The notes: generated by a model from the sequence alone, not told the origin. A stretch of DNA of 64,000 nucleotides from VYFG01 sp965221795 (GCA_965221795.1 OZ244914.1:1364001-1428000), one strand, 5' to 3'; numbered from the stretch's first letter, positions 35,838-45,426 are shown. Numbers and translations: made by a program.

Positions 35838-36656
35838 TTAGTACAGAGAACTCACCAGCCCCATCTGATGTTTGATTGTACTGCCAAGCTCCTCTACTGA
35901 ATAATTCGTGGAGTCACAGAATGGAACCTGGTTGTGCCGAAACAGGGATTCGGCCCGACTGACATCTTGGCGGCATGTTGCCAAGGACGCATACCCACTG
36001 CCCGGGCGTCTCTCCGTTCGAATCTGATGAAGGCGCAACGGATCTATGGTCAGGCCAAAAATCCGGTCCTTGTGGGCCTGGAGCGATTCCGGCAGCTGGG
36101 TGCGGCCGAGATCTTCTTCCGTCAAGGGATAGTTGGCGGCGAAAAAGCCAAAGTGGAGGGCGAGATAGAGGCAGGTAGGTGTCTTGCCGGATCGGGATGC
36201 CCCCAAGAGGATCAATGTCGCCCGGTGATAGTCTTGTACATGCAAGCCATCATCACAGCGCAAAGCATAGTTCACTGCTTCGATTCGCTGGTTGTACCGT
36301 CCCATGTCCGCAATACTGTGGGATTGTCCCGGTTCGTGAGATGAACGTTGCTTGAGTACCCTTTCCATGCGCCCGATAAAGGGAGAAAACAGGTCGAAAA
36401 CCTCTCCGTCCACCTCTGCAAGTACCTCGCTGAAATCCTCGTTCACAAAGGTCACAAACACCAAGGGTCGACAACCCGAATCCCTGCCGGCTTGATTAAT
36501 CGCCCGGACGACCTGCTTCACCTTTCCCAAGGTATCCACAAATGGCATCGCTTGTTGACGAAAGCGGACATTTGGGAACTGGCTTAACAAAGTATGGCTT
36601 AATGTTTCTGCAGTCAGCCCACTGCGGTCCGAAACAATGAATACGGGGCAGTCCAT
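35838..36656 (-). CDS. ppsR: PEP synthase regulatory protein PpsR
   Basis: The 272-residue protein matches the DUF299 bifunctional regulator family. VFIVSDRSGLTAETLSHTLL is the N-terminal signature, LLGASRSGKTPTCLYLA is the P-loop, and GLTIDPLRLHQIRTER and YASLATCRQDVSRAE follow. It phosphorylates the catalytic region of PEP synthase using ADP and removes the phosphate by phosphorolysis, so it switches gluconeogenic PEP formation on and off. The target ppsA is at 47648-50008 in this window, but not adjacent. It sits alone beside the AT-rich cassette. Confidence 0.94.
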   Translation of the reverse strand: MDCPVFIVSDRSGLTAETLSHTLLSQFPNVRFRQQAMPFVDTLGKVKQVVRAINQAGRDSGCRPLVFVTFVNEDFSEVLAEVDGEVFDLFSPFIGRMERVLKQRSSHEPGQSHSIADMGRYNQRIEAVNYALRCDDGLHVQDYHRATLILLGASRSGKTPTCLYLALHFGFFAANYPLTEEDLGRTQLPESLQAHKDRIFGLTIDPLRLHQIRTERRPGSGYASLATCRQDVSRAESLFRHNQVPFCDSTNYSVEELGSTIKHQMGLVSSLY

Positions 36657-36887
36657 TACTGGTCCAGTATCATGAGATCGAAATTAATTTTCACGCCCAA
36701 TTTCCAAGCAAAGCCAGCGGCATAAGAGACTGAGCACAACCGATTTATAGCACCCAACGTCGGAATGGAGGATTCATGCTGTGCACACTTTCCATGTTCT
36801 CGGTAATGACCTACTGCATCAAATTGTACAACAAAATTCCTGATTCCATTGTTTCCGAGGGCAACCGAGGGGGAACTCCCGCCATAG
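36657..36887. other. Gap after ppsR start
   Basis: No gene recognised. It should contain the ppsR promoter; no clear boxes were identified. Confidence 0.35.
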
Positions 36888-37166
36888 TCAGATAATGCCT
36901 AATTCTCTGGATGCGATTAGCAATTTTCCCATTCGTAGCCCCCTGGGCAATCCTGGCGCATTGCCGGCAGAGCGGCCAGACAGAATCATGTCATTCGTCG
37001 TCCCTACCGCACCGAATGCAGCTGTCAAGTCCGTTCTCTCAAGCGTGCCAGCAACCCCTTCATGGCCGGCTCCGGTCCATATCCCAGTCAGCCGCCCATC
37101 GTCACCGCCGCTATCCCAAAACGTGTTGCCGTTTACCGCTATTGATGCCCAGTTCACCCTCCCCAC
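36888..37166 (-). pseudogene. Fragment of a surface lipoprotein (TbpB-like beta repeat)
   Basis: The minus frame encodes ASIAVNGNTFWDSGGDDG and IWTGAGHEGVAGTLERTDLT followed by AAFGAVG. This style of sequence is typical of the last strands of factor-H-binding or TbpB-like lipoproteins and resembles the end of the 38316-39449 lipoprotein (NWQGVFRGDRDDG and IAGSFGA). No signal peptide or lipobox is present. Upstream bases (37167-37319) hold out-of-frame pieces ending in a stop. It is probably the remnant of a duplicated or earlier lipoprotein gene. Confidence 0.45.
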
Positions 37167-37319
37167 ATGGCCCTGCTCCCGGGTTCTCCAAGGGCCTGTC
37201 CGACGTTCTATACTTCAGTGCAGTCTGCATTACCGGCCAGTGTGCCAATCTCAAGCGAGATGGCGGCATCGCCTGTCACCGCCCAGGACCGCGGCGTGAA
37301 ACCCACCAGACAAGACCGA

Positions 37320-38183
37320 TCATTGTAGTATCTCTACCGTCGTACGCTCGATCTCAGTCCATGGATAAAAGAGATTTGCTCTTTGCTGTGTGATCTCAGT
37401 CCTGAACCCCTTCGACACCAGAAGAAACTTGAAAGCCTCCACTCGGGAAACATCCCCAACCTGGTTCGTTTCGACAGGAAAATCATTCAACTCAAGAACC
37501 CAGTCACCAACGATGGATTTGTCAACGTTTAGAAACATGGCGTAGAACGTAGTCTCGCGCCCGGGACGAATGCGGACATCCGCGCCCAGGATCTTGAGCG
37601 GCCGCAATGTCCGCGCCACCGCGTCTCCACTGGGACAGGGAAGGCTTGCCTTGATGTTCTGCGCGAGAATCTGGAAGTCCGCCATCTCGTTGTCGTTCCC
37701 CGCGGCATCGACCATAACTGCATCCGCCCGGTTCAGCCTCAGTACATTCGAAGTATTGTTCGTTACCCTAAGCCGTCTGACATAGACACCCTGAAGTGGG
37801 TCCACATCAACCATCACCGGGGTCCTGCGTATCCGGATCTGTCCATTACGGTCTCTATACTCCGTTTCCTCATACAGATAGTGGGCGCCGATGCAATCCT
37901 GCACCCGAACCGGCTGTATCAGATCCTCTACCTCACCTTGATCCTCAATGATTACATTGGATTTCTCCTGTTTCCTTTCGTTATCATCCGCGGCCACGAT
38001 GTCGTAGGTGTCGACCAGGAGAACCCTGGTTACGGGCTCTGTCGCACATCCAGCCAAAATGACTGCAAATGCCAACACAAGCAAGCGGGGATGAACGATG
38101 AACTGACAAACTTCCTCCACAAGGGATTTTTTCGCCTGATCGGTAGCGTTTGAAAAGGGTAAACAGCGGTGAACAAAATTCAT
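37320..38183 (-). CDS. Lipoprotein of unknown function
   Basis: The 287-residue product has a hydrophobic segment LLVLAFAVILAGC, a good lipobox with Cys at residue 46. The n-region before it is unusually long. ATG 38183 is chosen because AGAAGG lies seven bases upstream; the open frame continues farther, but without a better site. The mature part has a predicted beta-rich middle (GVYVRRLRVTNNTSNVLRLN) and a region with VRIRPGRETTFYAMFLNVD. No enzymatic motif is seen. It lies 132 bases downstream of another lipoprotein gene, so a shared envelope function is possible. Function unknown. Confidence 0.75.
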   Translation of the reverse strand: MNFVHRCLPFSNATDQAKKSLVEEVCQFIVHPRLLVLAFAVILAGCATEPVTRVLLVDTYDIVAADDNERKQEKSNVIIEDQGEVEDLIQPVRVQDCIGAHYLYEETEYRDRNGQIRIRRTPVMVDVDPLQGVYVRRLRVTNNTSNVLRLNRADAVMVDAAGNDNEMADFQILAQNIKASLPCPSGDAVARTLRPLKILGADVRIRPGRETTFYAMFLNVDKSIVGDWVLELNDFPVETNQVGDVSRVEAFKFLLVSKGFRTEITQQRANLFYPWTEIERTTVEILQ

Positions 38184-38315
38184 CGTCATACCTTCTGGGT
38201 TAATATGAAAATGGTTGTTGATTGTGCCGGGCATGTGTGATCTGGACAACAGGGCCCTTGCCGGCATATCCACCGGCTCTTCCTCTGGGCGGCGAGAATG
38301 CGTTCTGTCCATTCC

Positions 38316-39449
38316 CTATTCCGGGTTCGTGGCCCCGAACGAACCCGCAATGCCGATGCCAGAGTCGTTTGCGGCAAAGAAAATTCCCGTGACGCCCGAC
38401 GGCATGCCGTCGTCCCGGTCCCCACGGAACACTCCCTGCCAGTTACCGGTCATACCGGTGACCGTCACCGGTTCCGGGATGGTGGGGTTCGCGAAGTCCG
38501 CAGGGTCCACGTCCGGGGCCAGAGAGACTGCGGCTTCGAATTGGGTCGGGTACAGGATCGCCGTCGCCGAGACACTGCCAGGGACAGAAGAAAAGGCCGC
38601 GCTGCCGGATGTAAGGGGAACACTGCCCAAGGTAATGTCCCAGACGTCATCGTATGGGACGCCATCGTCATCGTCTGCCGTCGCCCGGTTGATCTCGCGG
38701 TTGCTGATACTGCCGGAGATCGAGCCGGGGTCGACTCCGTCGCCGAAATCCACCTGCAGGGTGACAGTGCCCAAAAATGCGAAATCCGAGACTGATCCCA
38801 AAAATTTCAAATCCCCGAAATCCCCGACTCGGCCTTGGTATTCATTGGCGTGCCCTCTCACTCCGCCCCGGAAGGTCGCGGAGCCAGTTAGTGCATCTAG
38901 GCCAGCGGCCGTGTAGGCCGGCCCGTCATGAAACGCACTTCTTGCCGGATCCAGCAATACGGCTTCCCTATCGGCTTCAAAGTCCATGGTGCTCCATATC
39001 CCCCATGACAGGGAACCGGCGTCCGTGGGTGCCGTGTCGACGATCATGGCCAGATCATTATCATGGATACTCAATAGGTGAGTGACGAACCCGTCATAGC
39101 CTGAAAGGATATGGTTCCAGCGCAGCGGCGACAGTTCCTCCGGATCGTACGGTACGCCGGATATTCTGGCGCTATTGCCGGAGCCGGTGACGGTGTAGGA
39201 TGGCCGTGTCGACGTGCCGTCTCCCGGATTTCTGGCACCATTGTTGTTCATGGCATTGTTGCTGCCACTCCCATTGGAGTTCCCGTCGGCATCGCCATTG
39301 CCGGAGTCGGACATCGGAGTGTTATCGCCGTCGCCTTTGTCATTGCTGCTTCCGCCGCCCCCACCACAGGCGGCCAGCAGCAAACCGAGAGTCAAGGGAA
39401 CCAGGACCAGCCTGAGGATATTCATTGGACCATACGGGTGTTCTATCAT
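38316..39449 (-). CDS. Surface lipoprotein with low-complexity linker and beta-barrel-like domain
   Basis: The product has a signal peptide ending LGLLLAAC, a five-glycine stretch and an Asn/Gly/Ser/Asp-rich linker (about residues 35-80), then a beta-rich domain. The last part, GNWQGVFRGDRDDGMPSG and GIAGSFGA, resembles the barrel end of TbpB or factor-H-binding-like lipoproteins. Middle stretches such as GSISGSISNREINRA fit the same fold. Exposure on the outer surface is likely by analogy. Start ATG 39449 has GGGAG upstream; ATG 39425 would remove 8 residues and still leave a normal signal. Ligand unknown. Confidence 0.75.
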   Translation of the reverse strand: MIEHPYGPMNILRLVLVPLTLGLLLAACGGGGGSSNDKGDGDNTPMSDSGNGDADGNSNGSGSNNAMNNNGARNPGDGTSTRPSYTVTGSGNSARISGVPYDPEELSPLRWNHILSGYDGFVTHLLSIHDNDLAMIVDTAPTDAGSLSWGIWSTMDFEADREAVLLDPARSAFHDGPAYTAAGLDALTGSATFRGGVRGHANEYQGRVGDFGDLKFLGSVSDFAFLGTVTLQVDFGDGVDPGSISGSISNREINRATADDDDGVPYDDVWDITLGSVPLTSGSAAFSSVPGSVSATAILYPTQFEAAVSLAPDVDPADFANPTIPEPVTVTGMTGNWQGVFRGDRDDGMPSGVTGIFFAANDSGIGIAGSFGATNPE

Positions 39450-39450
39450 C

Positions 39451-40020
39451 TCATCTCCCATGGGTTCTGATATTTCGATCTAACAGAATCAAACCCGCCG
39501 CCACGGCTCCTCTATGGGTAATCCGACCAACGGCAGGGACAACCGTTTCCCGCGTTCCCGGTAGCTCCTCCAGCGCACTTGACATCGTTCCCGGCGGCCA
39601 ATATAGTACGGCTTCACGGTCCGGCGTAGATGGCCGTGTGGCGGCGGCGCAACCGACAAGGTGCCCCTCCGGCGAAACTACGGAGTTGATCGTTTTGACT
39701 CCGTTAGATCGAATTCCCGGAATCCACGCCGTCGAACCGGGTTCCGCGCAGGGTCGCATCGGAAATCCGCGGTCGGACCACCGTTCCTGTCTTGGGGATC
39801 GACGCTCGCGGGCATGGGCATCTCTTCGCCATCGCGGCAATCAATGGCGACCATCCGCCGGGCGGTTTTCGGCCCGTACCGTAGCCGGGCTACAGCGCCC
39901 TGGCGAGCACTTTCGCCGCGTGTATGCCGGGCCGGCATCTCCAGCGATTTCCACCGTCCCGCCTGCCGCAGTTCGACCAGGCTCGCCCCGCCCGGGCCAG
40001 ACTCATCGCCGAGCCCACCC
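39451..40020 (-). pseudogene. Decayed repeat protein (HAF-like repeats)
   Basis: The minus strand shows scattered pieces of HAF-like repeats, such as KTINSVVSPEGHLVG and REAVLYWPPGTMSSALEELP, spread over two frames with stops. Intact members are extracellular proteins made of repeats in this style. Only part of one or two repeats survives. It may have once been linked to the lipoprotein genes to the left. Confidence 0.35.
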
Positions 40021-40568
40021 GTAATAATTGCCTGTCAGAAACCTCGGTGCCTCCCAGGTAACTGTACGGTCGCCGGGAAATGAATACTACCGAAGAACCA
40101 GTTTCTATAGTTTGTGATGGTGATTTTTTCAGCTCTCAACAGAAAATACTCCCCCGGCCAGCGAATGGTTCAAAACCAATTCGAAAAAAACGACATGCGT
40201 ACGAGCCGTTGTGCGCGAATTGAATTAAATTCGCTTGTGATTTGCTTACGGGATATTTGAAGAAGAAACCTGAAAAGAAAGCAACCGATTTATCTTGCTA
40301 TTTTCCATAATCCGAAGTCGAGCGAGTCTCCTTAATAGTCCGAACTCAGGTAATTCGCATTGCATGACCGGGATCACAGCATAATGACTCTGCCGTGAAG
40401 GAAAATTTCCCGATACTTTCGAAAATACTGCCTACTCAAATAGGGTAAAACCTATGTATACCGGTTATATAATCCCCTTTCCATTATGACCGGTATCCCT
40501 TCGATCCCTTTTCCGCATGTATGTACGCATTTCCCCAACCCTGGGTATTCCATAAAGACCCACCGATT
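40021..40568. other. AT-rich gap upstream of gmhB
   Basis: About 550 bases. The part from about 40080 to 40500 is AT-rich and should contain the gmhB promoter. No gene or clear regulatory site was recognised. Confidence 0.4.
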
Positions 40569-41147
40569 ATGGACTCTACTCGAATTATCGTGCTGGGCCG
40601 TGATGGTGTAATCAACCGGCAGTCGGATGATTTTATCAAGTCCCCGGACGAGTGGGAAGCCTTACCAGGCAGTCTTGAAGCCATTGCCAGACTGTGCCAA
40701 GCGGATTATCGCATTGTGGTGATGACCAACCAATGGGGCATCGCCAAGGGCCTCTTGACACTGAATACCCTGAATCGTATCCACCAGAAAATGCTCGACC
40801 AGCTGCACGCATTTGGCGGGGAAATTGATGCCATCTTCTTTTGTCCCCATGCGCCCGATGCCCAGTGTGCCTGCCGCAAACCACTGCCAGGGCTTTTTCT
40901 GGACTTGCAACAGCGCCTGAAGTGCAACCTCAACGGGATCGATGCGGTGGGAGATGCCCTGACCGACCTGGAAGCGGCCCGAGTGGCGAACACCAATCCG
41001 GTCCTCGTACGAACGGGCAAAGGCCAAGCGACAGAAGCCATTTTGCAGACGGACGGCTATATAGGGAAATTCAGCAACCTGGCCGTACATGAGGATTTGG
41101 CCGCTTATGTAGAGTCGTTGCGGGACAGAGGACTGCTCGGGCCATGA
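40569..41147 (+). CDS. gmhB: D-glycero-D-manno-heptose 1,7-bisphosphate 7-phosphatase
   Basis: This 192-residue HAD phosphatase follows the GmhB pattern. TNQWGIAKGLL is motif II, FFCPHAPDAQCACRKPLPG is the zinc loop with C-H...C-C, and GDALTDLEAA is motif IV. It acts in the ADP-heptose route to lipopolysaccharide core. The odd point is motif I: the usual LDRDGVIN here reads LGRDGVIN, so the expected nucleophile Asp is Gly (GGC codon) while the second Asp remains. It overlaps plsC as ATGA. ATG 40569 is chosen as the usual GmhB start. Activity is doubtful unless the change is a sequence error. Confidence 0.88.
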   Translation: MDSTRIIVLGRDGVINRQSDDFIKSPDEWEALPGSLEAIARLCQADYRIVVMTNQWGIAKGLLTLNTLNRIHQKMLDQLHAFGGEIDAIFFCPHAPDAQCACRKPLPGLFLDLQQRLKCNLNGIDAVGDALTDLEAARVANTNPVLVRTGKGQATEAILQTDGYIGKFSNLAVHEDLAAYVESLRDRGLLGP

Positions 41148-41881
41148 TCTGGTTCAGGTCCCTGCTATACCTGATTGGTCAGTTGGCCAGTGCCATTGTG
41201 GTCGAATGTGCCATCCTTCTGACTTTTCCTTGCCCTCGTCCTGTCACCGACCAGATAATCAGTAGCTGGGCCCGGTTCAATATCTGGACTTTGAAAATAA
41301 TCTGCAAGCTGGATTATCGCGTACAGGGAATGGAACACCTGCCGAATGGACCTATGATCGTCATGTCCAACCATCAGTCTGCCTGGGAAACCTTGTGTTT
41401 TCAGTTGTTGTTCCCGCCAATCTCTTTTGTACTCAAGCGTCAGTTGCTCTGGATTCCCATCTTCGGATGGGGACTGGCCGCTTATCGGCCAGTCGCGATT
41501 AATCGATCAAAAAAGGTCCGCGCCCTGGATCAGTTGATCCAGCAAGGCCGAGACCGACTGTCAGAAGGTCGATGGCTGATCATCTATCCCGAAGGAACCC
41601 GCAGGAATCCAGGGTCACCAGGCACATTCATGGCCGGTGGCGCGATGATCGCCCAGAAAACCGGAACTCCAATTCTTCCGGTCGTGCACAACGCCGGTGT
41701 GTATTGGCCTTGCAGGAGCTTTCGCAAGTATCCGGGCACAATCGATGTGGTAATTGGCTCTCCTGTGCTGCCACAAGGTAAAAAAACCAGGGAGATCAAT
41801 GCCGAGGCAGAGCACTGGATCCGAACCCGAATGGCAGAACTTACCGGTAATGAAGAAAGGTCGCCAAGCCACAGGATATAG
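41144..41881 (+). CDS. plsC: 1-acyl-sn-glycerol-3-phosphate acyltransferase
   Basis: The 245-residue membrane-linked enzyme has an N-terminal hydrophobic segment. The acyltransferase box SNHQSAWETL has the catalytic His, with Glu where many members have Asp. IYPEGTRRNPG is the second box. PlsC esterifies lysophosphatidate to make phosphatidate for phospholipids at the inner face of the membrane. It is coupled to gmhB by an ATGA overlap, an arrangement also seen in related bacteria. The next gene, rsmA, is convergent. Confidence 0.9.
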   Translation: MIWFRSLLYLIGQLASAIVVECAILLTFPCPRPVTDQIISSWARFNIWTLKIICKLDYRVQGMEHLPNGPMIVMSNHQSAWETLCFQLLFPPISFVLKRQLLWIPIFGWGLAAYRPVAINRSKKVRALDQLIQQGRDRLSEGRWLIIYPEGTRRNPGSPGTFMAGGAMIAQKTGTPILPVVHNAGVYWPCRSFRKYPGTIDVVIGSPVLPQGKKTREINAEAEHWIRTRMAELTGNEERSPSHRI

Positions 41882-42153
41882 TCGTTCAGTGCACTCCAGA
41901 ATATTGGATGGATCGAATCCGGCACCCGGATCAAGCCCAGTATGGTAGACGCGGTCGGGACCAGCGTCCCTATATCAAGGGATCAGCGAGCATTGGCCTC
42001 TATTGATCCGGGCCCGTAGCAGATACCATCTTTCGCCGCTGGATCAGGTAGAGATTAACTGCCATCCTTGTGCGATTCATTGCTCCATATGCCATATCGA
42101 TCCCCACTTGCCTGGAAGCCAGATTCAGGACAAGACATATGATCCGGCCCCGA

Positions 42154-42963
42154 CTATATTCGATGCGAAATGGCCAATGCCAAGCGCACATAGTCTTCGG
42201 GCGACAATGCTTCAGCCCGCAAGCTGCTATCAATTCCGGCCGCATCAAATTCCTCACTGGTAACCAGGTTCTTCAGGGCATTGCGCAGAATTTTTCGGCG
42301 CTGGGAAAAAGCTACACTCAACAGAACCCGGACCGGGCCGGGATCCACTGTCAGCAACCGCGTCCGGGGCCGGAGATAGACCAGACTGGAATGCACTTTG
42401 GGAGGAGGTGAAAAAGCAGCCGGTAACACATCGAACAAAACGTCGCATTCCATTTCCAGCGCCACCATGACCGTCAGCTTCCCATAAGCCTTCTCGCCCG
42501 GGTTCGCCGTCAGTCTCGCGGCCACCTCTTTTTGCACCATGAAGATCAGGGCGTCCATGTGTTGCCGCTGGTCCAGCAAATGGAACAGAAGTGGGGTCGA
42601 AATGTTGTAGGGCAGGTTCCCCACTACTCGCAAGGGCAATTCCGGGCAGACTCGTGGAAGGGTGGCCAAGTCACAACCAAGGATGTCCATCTGCACAACA
42701 TGTAACCGATCGGGCCCGAAACGTTTGTTCAACAGGGAAACGAGGTCCCGGTCCAGTTCAACGGCTGTGATTCGGGGCATGTGTTCCAGCAGCGCCTCTG
42801 TCAACGCCCCCATTCCGGGGCCAATTTCCAGCAAATTGCAGGGATTTCCGGCACACGCCACCTGAGCGACCCGGGCCAGCACTTGCCGGTCCTGCAAAAA
42901 ATGTTGCCCAAATCGTTTGCGCGGCCGATGGCTTGTCAGGGCATCTGAGAGGGTACTCACCAC
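42154..42963 (-). CDS. rsmA: 16S rRNA dimethyladenosine transferase
   Basis: The 269-residue protein is KsgA/RsmA. KRFGQHFLQD is the N-terminal signature, LLEIGPGMGALTEALLE the SAM loop, and VVGNLPYNISTPLLFHL the catalytic NLPY motif. It dimethylates two adjacent adenines in the 3' hairpin of 16S rRNA. The start is a GTG (42963 or 42960) immediately after the pdxA stop, so the two are co-transcribed and probably coupled, as in E. coli. The downstream apaG/apaH genes often found there are missing. Confidence 0.95.
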   Translation of the reverse strand: MVSTLSDALTSHRPRKRFGQHFLQDRQVLARVAQVACAGNPCNLLEIGPGMGALTEALLEHMPRITAVELDRDLVSLLNKRFGPDRLHVVQMDILGCDLATLPRVCPELPLRVVGNLPYNISTPLLFHLLDQRQHMDALIFMVQKEVAARLTANPGEKAYGKLTVMVALEMECDVLFDVLPAAFSPPPKVHSSLVYLRPRTRLLTVDPGPVRVLLSVAFSQRRKILRNALKNLVTSEEFDAAGIDSSLRAEALSPEDYVRLALAISHRI

Positions 42964-43974
42964 TCACTCCTTGTCGGTCGGTGCGTTCCCGGCGAACGCA
43001 ATCGCCATTCGAATGGCAGCGACCAGACTGTCCGCATGGGCCTGCCCACTCCCTGCGAGGTCAAATGCAGTGCCGTGATCTACTGAAGTTCTGATTAATG
43101 GAAGTCCCAGAGTGACATTGACTACTTCTCCGAAGCCCTGAAACTTGATCACCGGCAGTCCCTGGTCATGGTACATGGCCAATACAGCATCCAGGCCAGA
43201 CCGCACATTGGGGGTGAAGGCCGTGTCCGCAGGCAACGGACCCACAAGATTCATTCCTCGGAGCCGAAGGAACTCCATGGCTGGGATGATGGTGTCCACT
43301 TCCTCTCTGCCAAGGTACCCGCTCTCACCTGCATGCGGATTCAGCCCAAGGACGCCAATAGCGGGATGTTTGATCCGATACAGACGTTCGATGTCATGGG
43401 ATATGATTTCCAGAACCCTCACCAGATGCTCACACGTGATGGCAGCCGGAACGGATGCGAGGGGCATGTGCGTCGTCGCCAGGCAAACACGCAAATCCGG
43501 TCCGGCCAACATCATGACCGGTAGACCCCCACCAGACCGCTGTGCAATCCATTCGGTATGACCACTAAAAGCCGTTCCAGACGAATGGAGAATGGCTTTG
43601 CTGACTGGTGCAGTCACGATCGCGTCAGCCCGGTTTTGCAGGCAAAAGTCCACCGCCATATTGATACTGCGAAGAACCGCCTGTGCATTAGCCGGGTCCG
43701 GTTTGCCCGGCTCCACCGCCCGACTCACAGGGATGTCAATGACCCGAATTTTCCCGGCCTGGTGCCTTTCCAGTGGCCCGGATTGGCGCTGGGGCTCGAT
43801 CTCCACCTCCAGTCCCAGCAGGGAAGCACGCTCATGCAACACGCGACAGTCTCCAATCACCGAAATCGCGGCATCATGAGACTCTCGAAGAGCCTGCACG
43901 ACAATGTCCGGACCGATGCCAGCCGGCTCACCTGCAGTGACCAGAATTCGAGGGAACGTAGGGCCGGCCCGCAT
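42964..43974 (-). CDS. pdxA: 4-hydroxythreonine-4-phosphate dehydrogenase
   Basis: PdxA, 336 residues, oxidises 4-phosphohydroxy-L-threonine in pyridoxal phosphate synthesis. Visible landmarks are VTAGEPAGIGPDIVV, the metal histidine in FSGHTEWIA, AMYHDQGLPVIKFQGFG and TSVDHGTAFDLAG. The ATG at 43974 is used; a TTG just before it is unlikely. The gene lies directly upstream of rsmA with no spacer. The usual surA is not upstream within the window. Confidence 0.95.
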   Translation of the reverse strand: MRAGPTFPRILVTAGEPAGIGPDIVVQALRESHDAAISVIGDCRVLHERASLLGLEVEIEPQRQSGPLERHQAGKIRVIDIPVSRAVEPGKPDPANAQAVLRSINMAVDFCLQNRADAIVTAPVSKAILHSSGTAFSGHTEWIAQRSGGGLPVMMLAGPDLRVCLATTHMPLASVPAAITCEHLVRVLEIISHDIERLYRIKHPAIGVLGLNPHAGESGYLGREEVDTIIPAMEFLRLRGMNLVGPLPADTAFTPNVRSGLDAVLAMYHDQGLPVIKFQGFGEVVNVTLGLPLIRTSVDHGTAFDLAGSGQAHADSLVAAIRMAIAFAGNAPTDKE

Positions 43975-44108
43975 CAATGAGGCTCCCGACGTCCATGCCG
44001 CCGAATACCCGGACGATGAACAGGAATGGTAGCTACGGGCTGACCGTGAGCACTGACCTGCGGGACAAGACCATCATGCATTGGTCAAAACGTCCGGAAA
44101 CCGGGCCT

Positions 44109-44459
44109 TCAGCTACAACCGGTCCACCAGAATAGATCTGGTGCTATCCAGCCAAACCGATCCAAATCAACCCGTCCCCGATGGTCAAACACCACCCCTT
44201 CTTCCTGCAGGAGCTGGCGCTGCAATGTATCGGACCGACCATCCTTCCGGCGACTGATCTCCCCGCGGCTGTTGATCACTCGGTGCCAAGGCACGGCATC
44301 CTGAGTGGTCAGTGCAGCCATGGCATACCCCACCTGCCTCGGGCCGGTACTCACCATGCGGGCAATCCCCCCATAGCTGGCTACCTGCCCGGAAGGAATT
44401 TGACGAACCACATGGTATATCCGCTGGTACAGTCGGTTTTCTTCAGGTTCATCCGACAC
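44109..44459 (-). CDS. Alkyltransferase-like protein (MGMT family without Cys)
   Basis: The sequence has the MGMT C-terminal fold: IPSGQVASYGGIARM, then AVPWHRVINSRGEIS. In active O6-methylguanine methyltransferases the motif is PCHR. Here Trp replaces the alkyl-accepting cysteine, which is typical of ATL proteins. They bind O6-alkylguanine without repairing it and pass the lesion to nucleotide excision repair. GTG 44459 gives a 116-residue protein of usual ATL size; a TTG at 44504 is the only longer start. Confidence 0.88.
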   Translation of the reverse strand: MSDEPEENRLYQRIYHVVRQIPSGQVASYGGIARMVSTGPRQVGYAMAALTTQDAVPWHRVINSRGEISRRKDGRSDTLQRQLLQEEGVVFDHRGRVDLDRFGWIAPDLFWWTGCS

Positions 44460-44808
44460 GGTCAAGGACGACAATGGCAAGAATATCGGGATTATAGCCT
44501 CCAATCATACCCTGCCGGGAGACATATCATGCCTGATTCAACAGGCACCGGCATCGTCCGGGACCGTAGGGTAACGAAAGAGACTCGGGGAGAATCTGGT
44601 CGCAAAACGCCCGGTCGAAGAGAAGTGCCCGACTCGGAGCAGTCGAAGAAGCGGGGAGTGTCAGGATCATCCCGGGCTTTTGTTTCGGGAACATGCCCGC
44701 AGTCCCGATACAGTTCTCCCGGAGAATGCAATGGGTTTGTTGTACCGGTACCTGACAAGCGGATACACTTCATGGCCTATCCCGCATCCAGACGGTAACG
44801 TATCTGAC
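44460..44808. other. Divergent gap between the ATL and exbB genes
   Basis: About 350 bases that should contain both divergent promoters. Open frames on both strands lack recognisable motifs. No clear boxes or terminators were found. Confidence 0.4.
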
Positions 44809-45408
44809 ATGTTCGAATTGCTCCGCGCTGGTGGCTACCTGATCTGGCCCATACTGCTGTGCTCGATCGCAGCACTGGCCATTATATTGGAACGTGGCTT
44901 GGCCTTGCGCCCCCGCCATGTCGCTCCCGGAGGCCTGCTGGAACAGATCCAGGACGATCTGCGCATGGGACGGCTGGACTCTCATATCATCCTTGAAATT
45001 GAAATGCACTCGCCACTGGGAAAAATTCTGGCAGCGGGACTGCATTATCGGGCCGAACACCGAACGGTGATCCGGGAATCGATTGAAGAAGCTGGCCGCC
45101 ATGTTGTGCATGAACTCGAAAAACACCTTGCTATTCTGGGTACCATCGCCACGATCACGCCACTGCTTGGCCTGCTCGGAACAGTTATTGGCATGATCAA
45201 GGTATTCTCTGCCATCACCACAGTGGGGGTCGGGGATCCCCAGGCACTGGCGGCTGGGATTTCCGAAGCGTTGATCACTACCGCAGCCGGTTTATCGGTT
45301 GGTATCCCCAGCCTGCTGTTTCATCGGTATTTTCGCAACAAGGTCGCATCCCTTACAATGGAGATGGAAAACAAGGCATTGCAGTTGTTGAAGATCATGG
45401 ACCGTTGA
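44809..45408 (+). CDS. exbB: MotA/TolQ/ExbB proton channel family protein
   Basis: The 199-residue protein has three hydrophobic segments: near residues 8-27 and two long later ones that include TIATITPLLGLLGTVIGMIK and EALITTAAGLSVGIPSLLF. The last pair is the conserved ExbB/TolQ core. It forms the proton-driven motor with ExbD to power TonB-dependent outer membrane uptake. ATG 44809 is chosen because the longer frame has no ExbB-like start. The following exbD gene lies 18 bases downstream. No tonB gene is in view, so a TolQ-like or TonB-like partner is uncertain. Confidence 0.88.
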   Translation: MFELLRAGGYLIWPILLCSIAALAIILERGLALRPRHVAPGGLLEQIQDDLRMGRLDSHIILEIEMHSPLGKILAAGLHYRAEHRTVIRESIEEAGRHVVHELEKHLAILGTIATITPLLGLLGTVIGMIKVFSAITTVGVGDPQALAAGISEALITTAAGLSVGIPSLLFHRYFRNKVASLTMEMENKALQLLKIMDR

Positions 45409-45426
45409 AGGCCAGAGGTACCAGCC

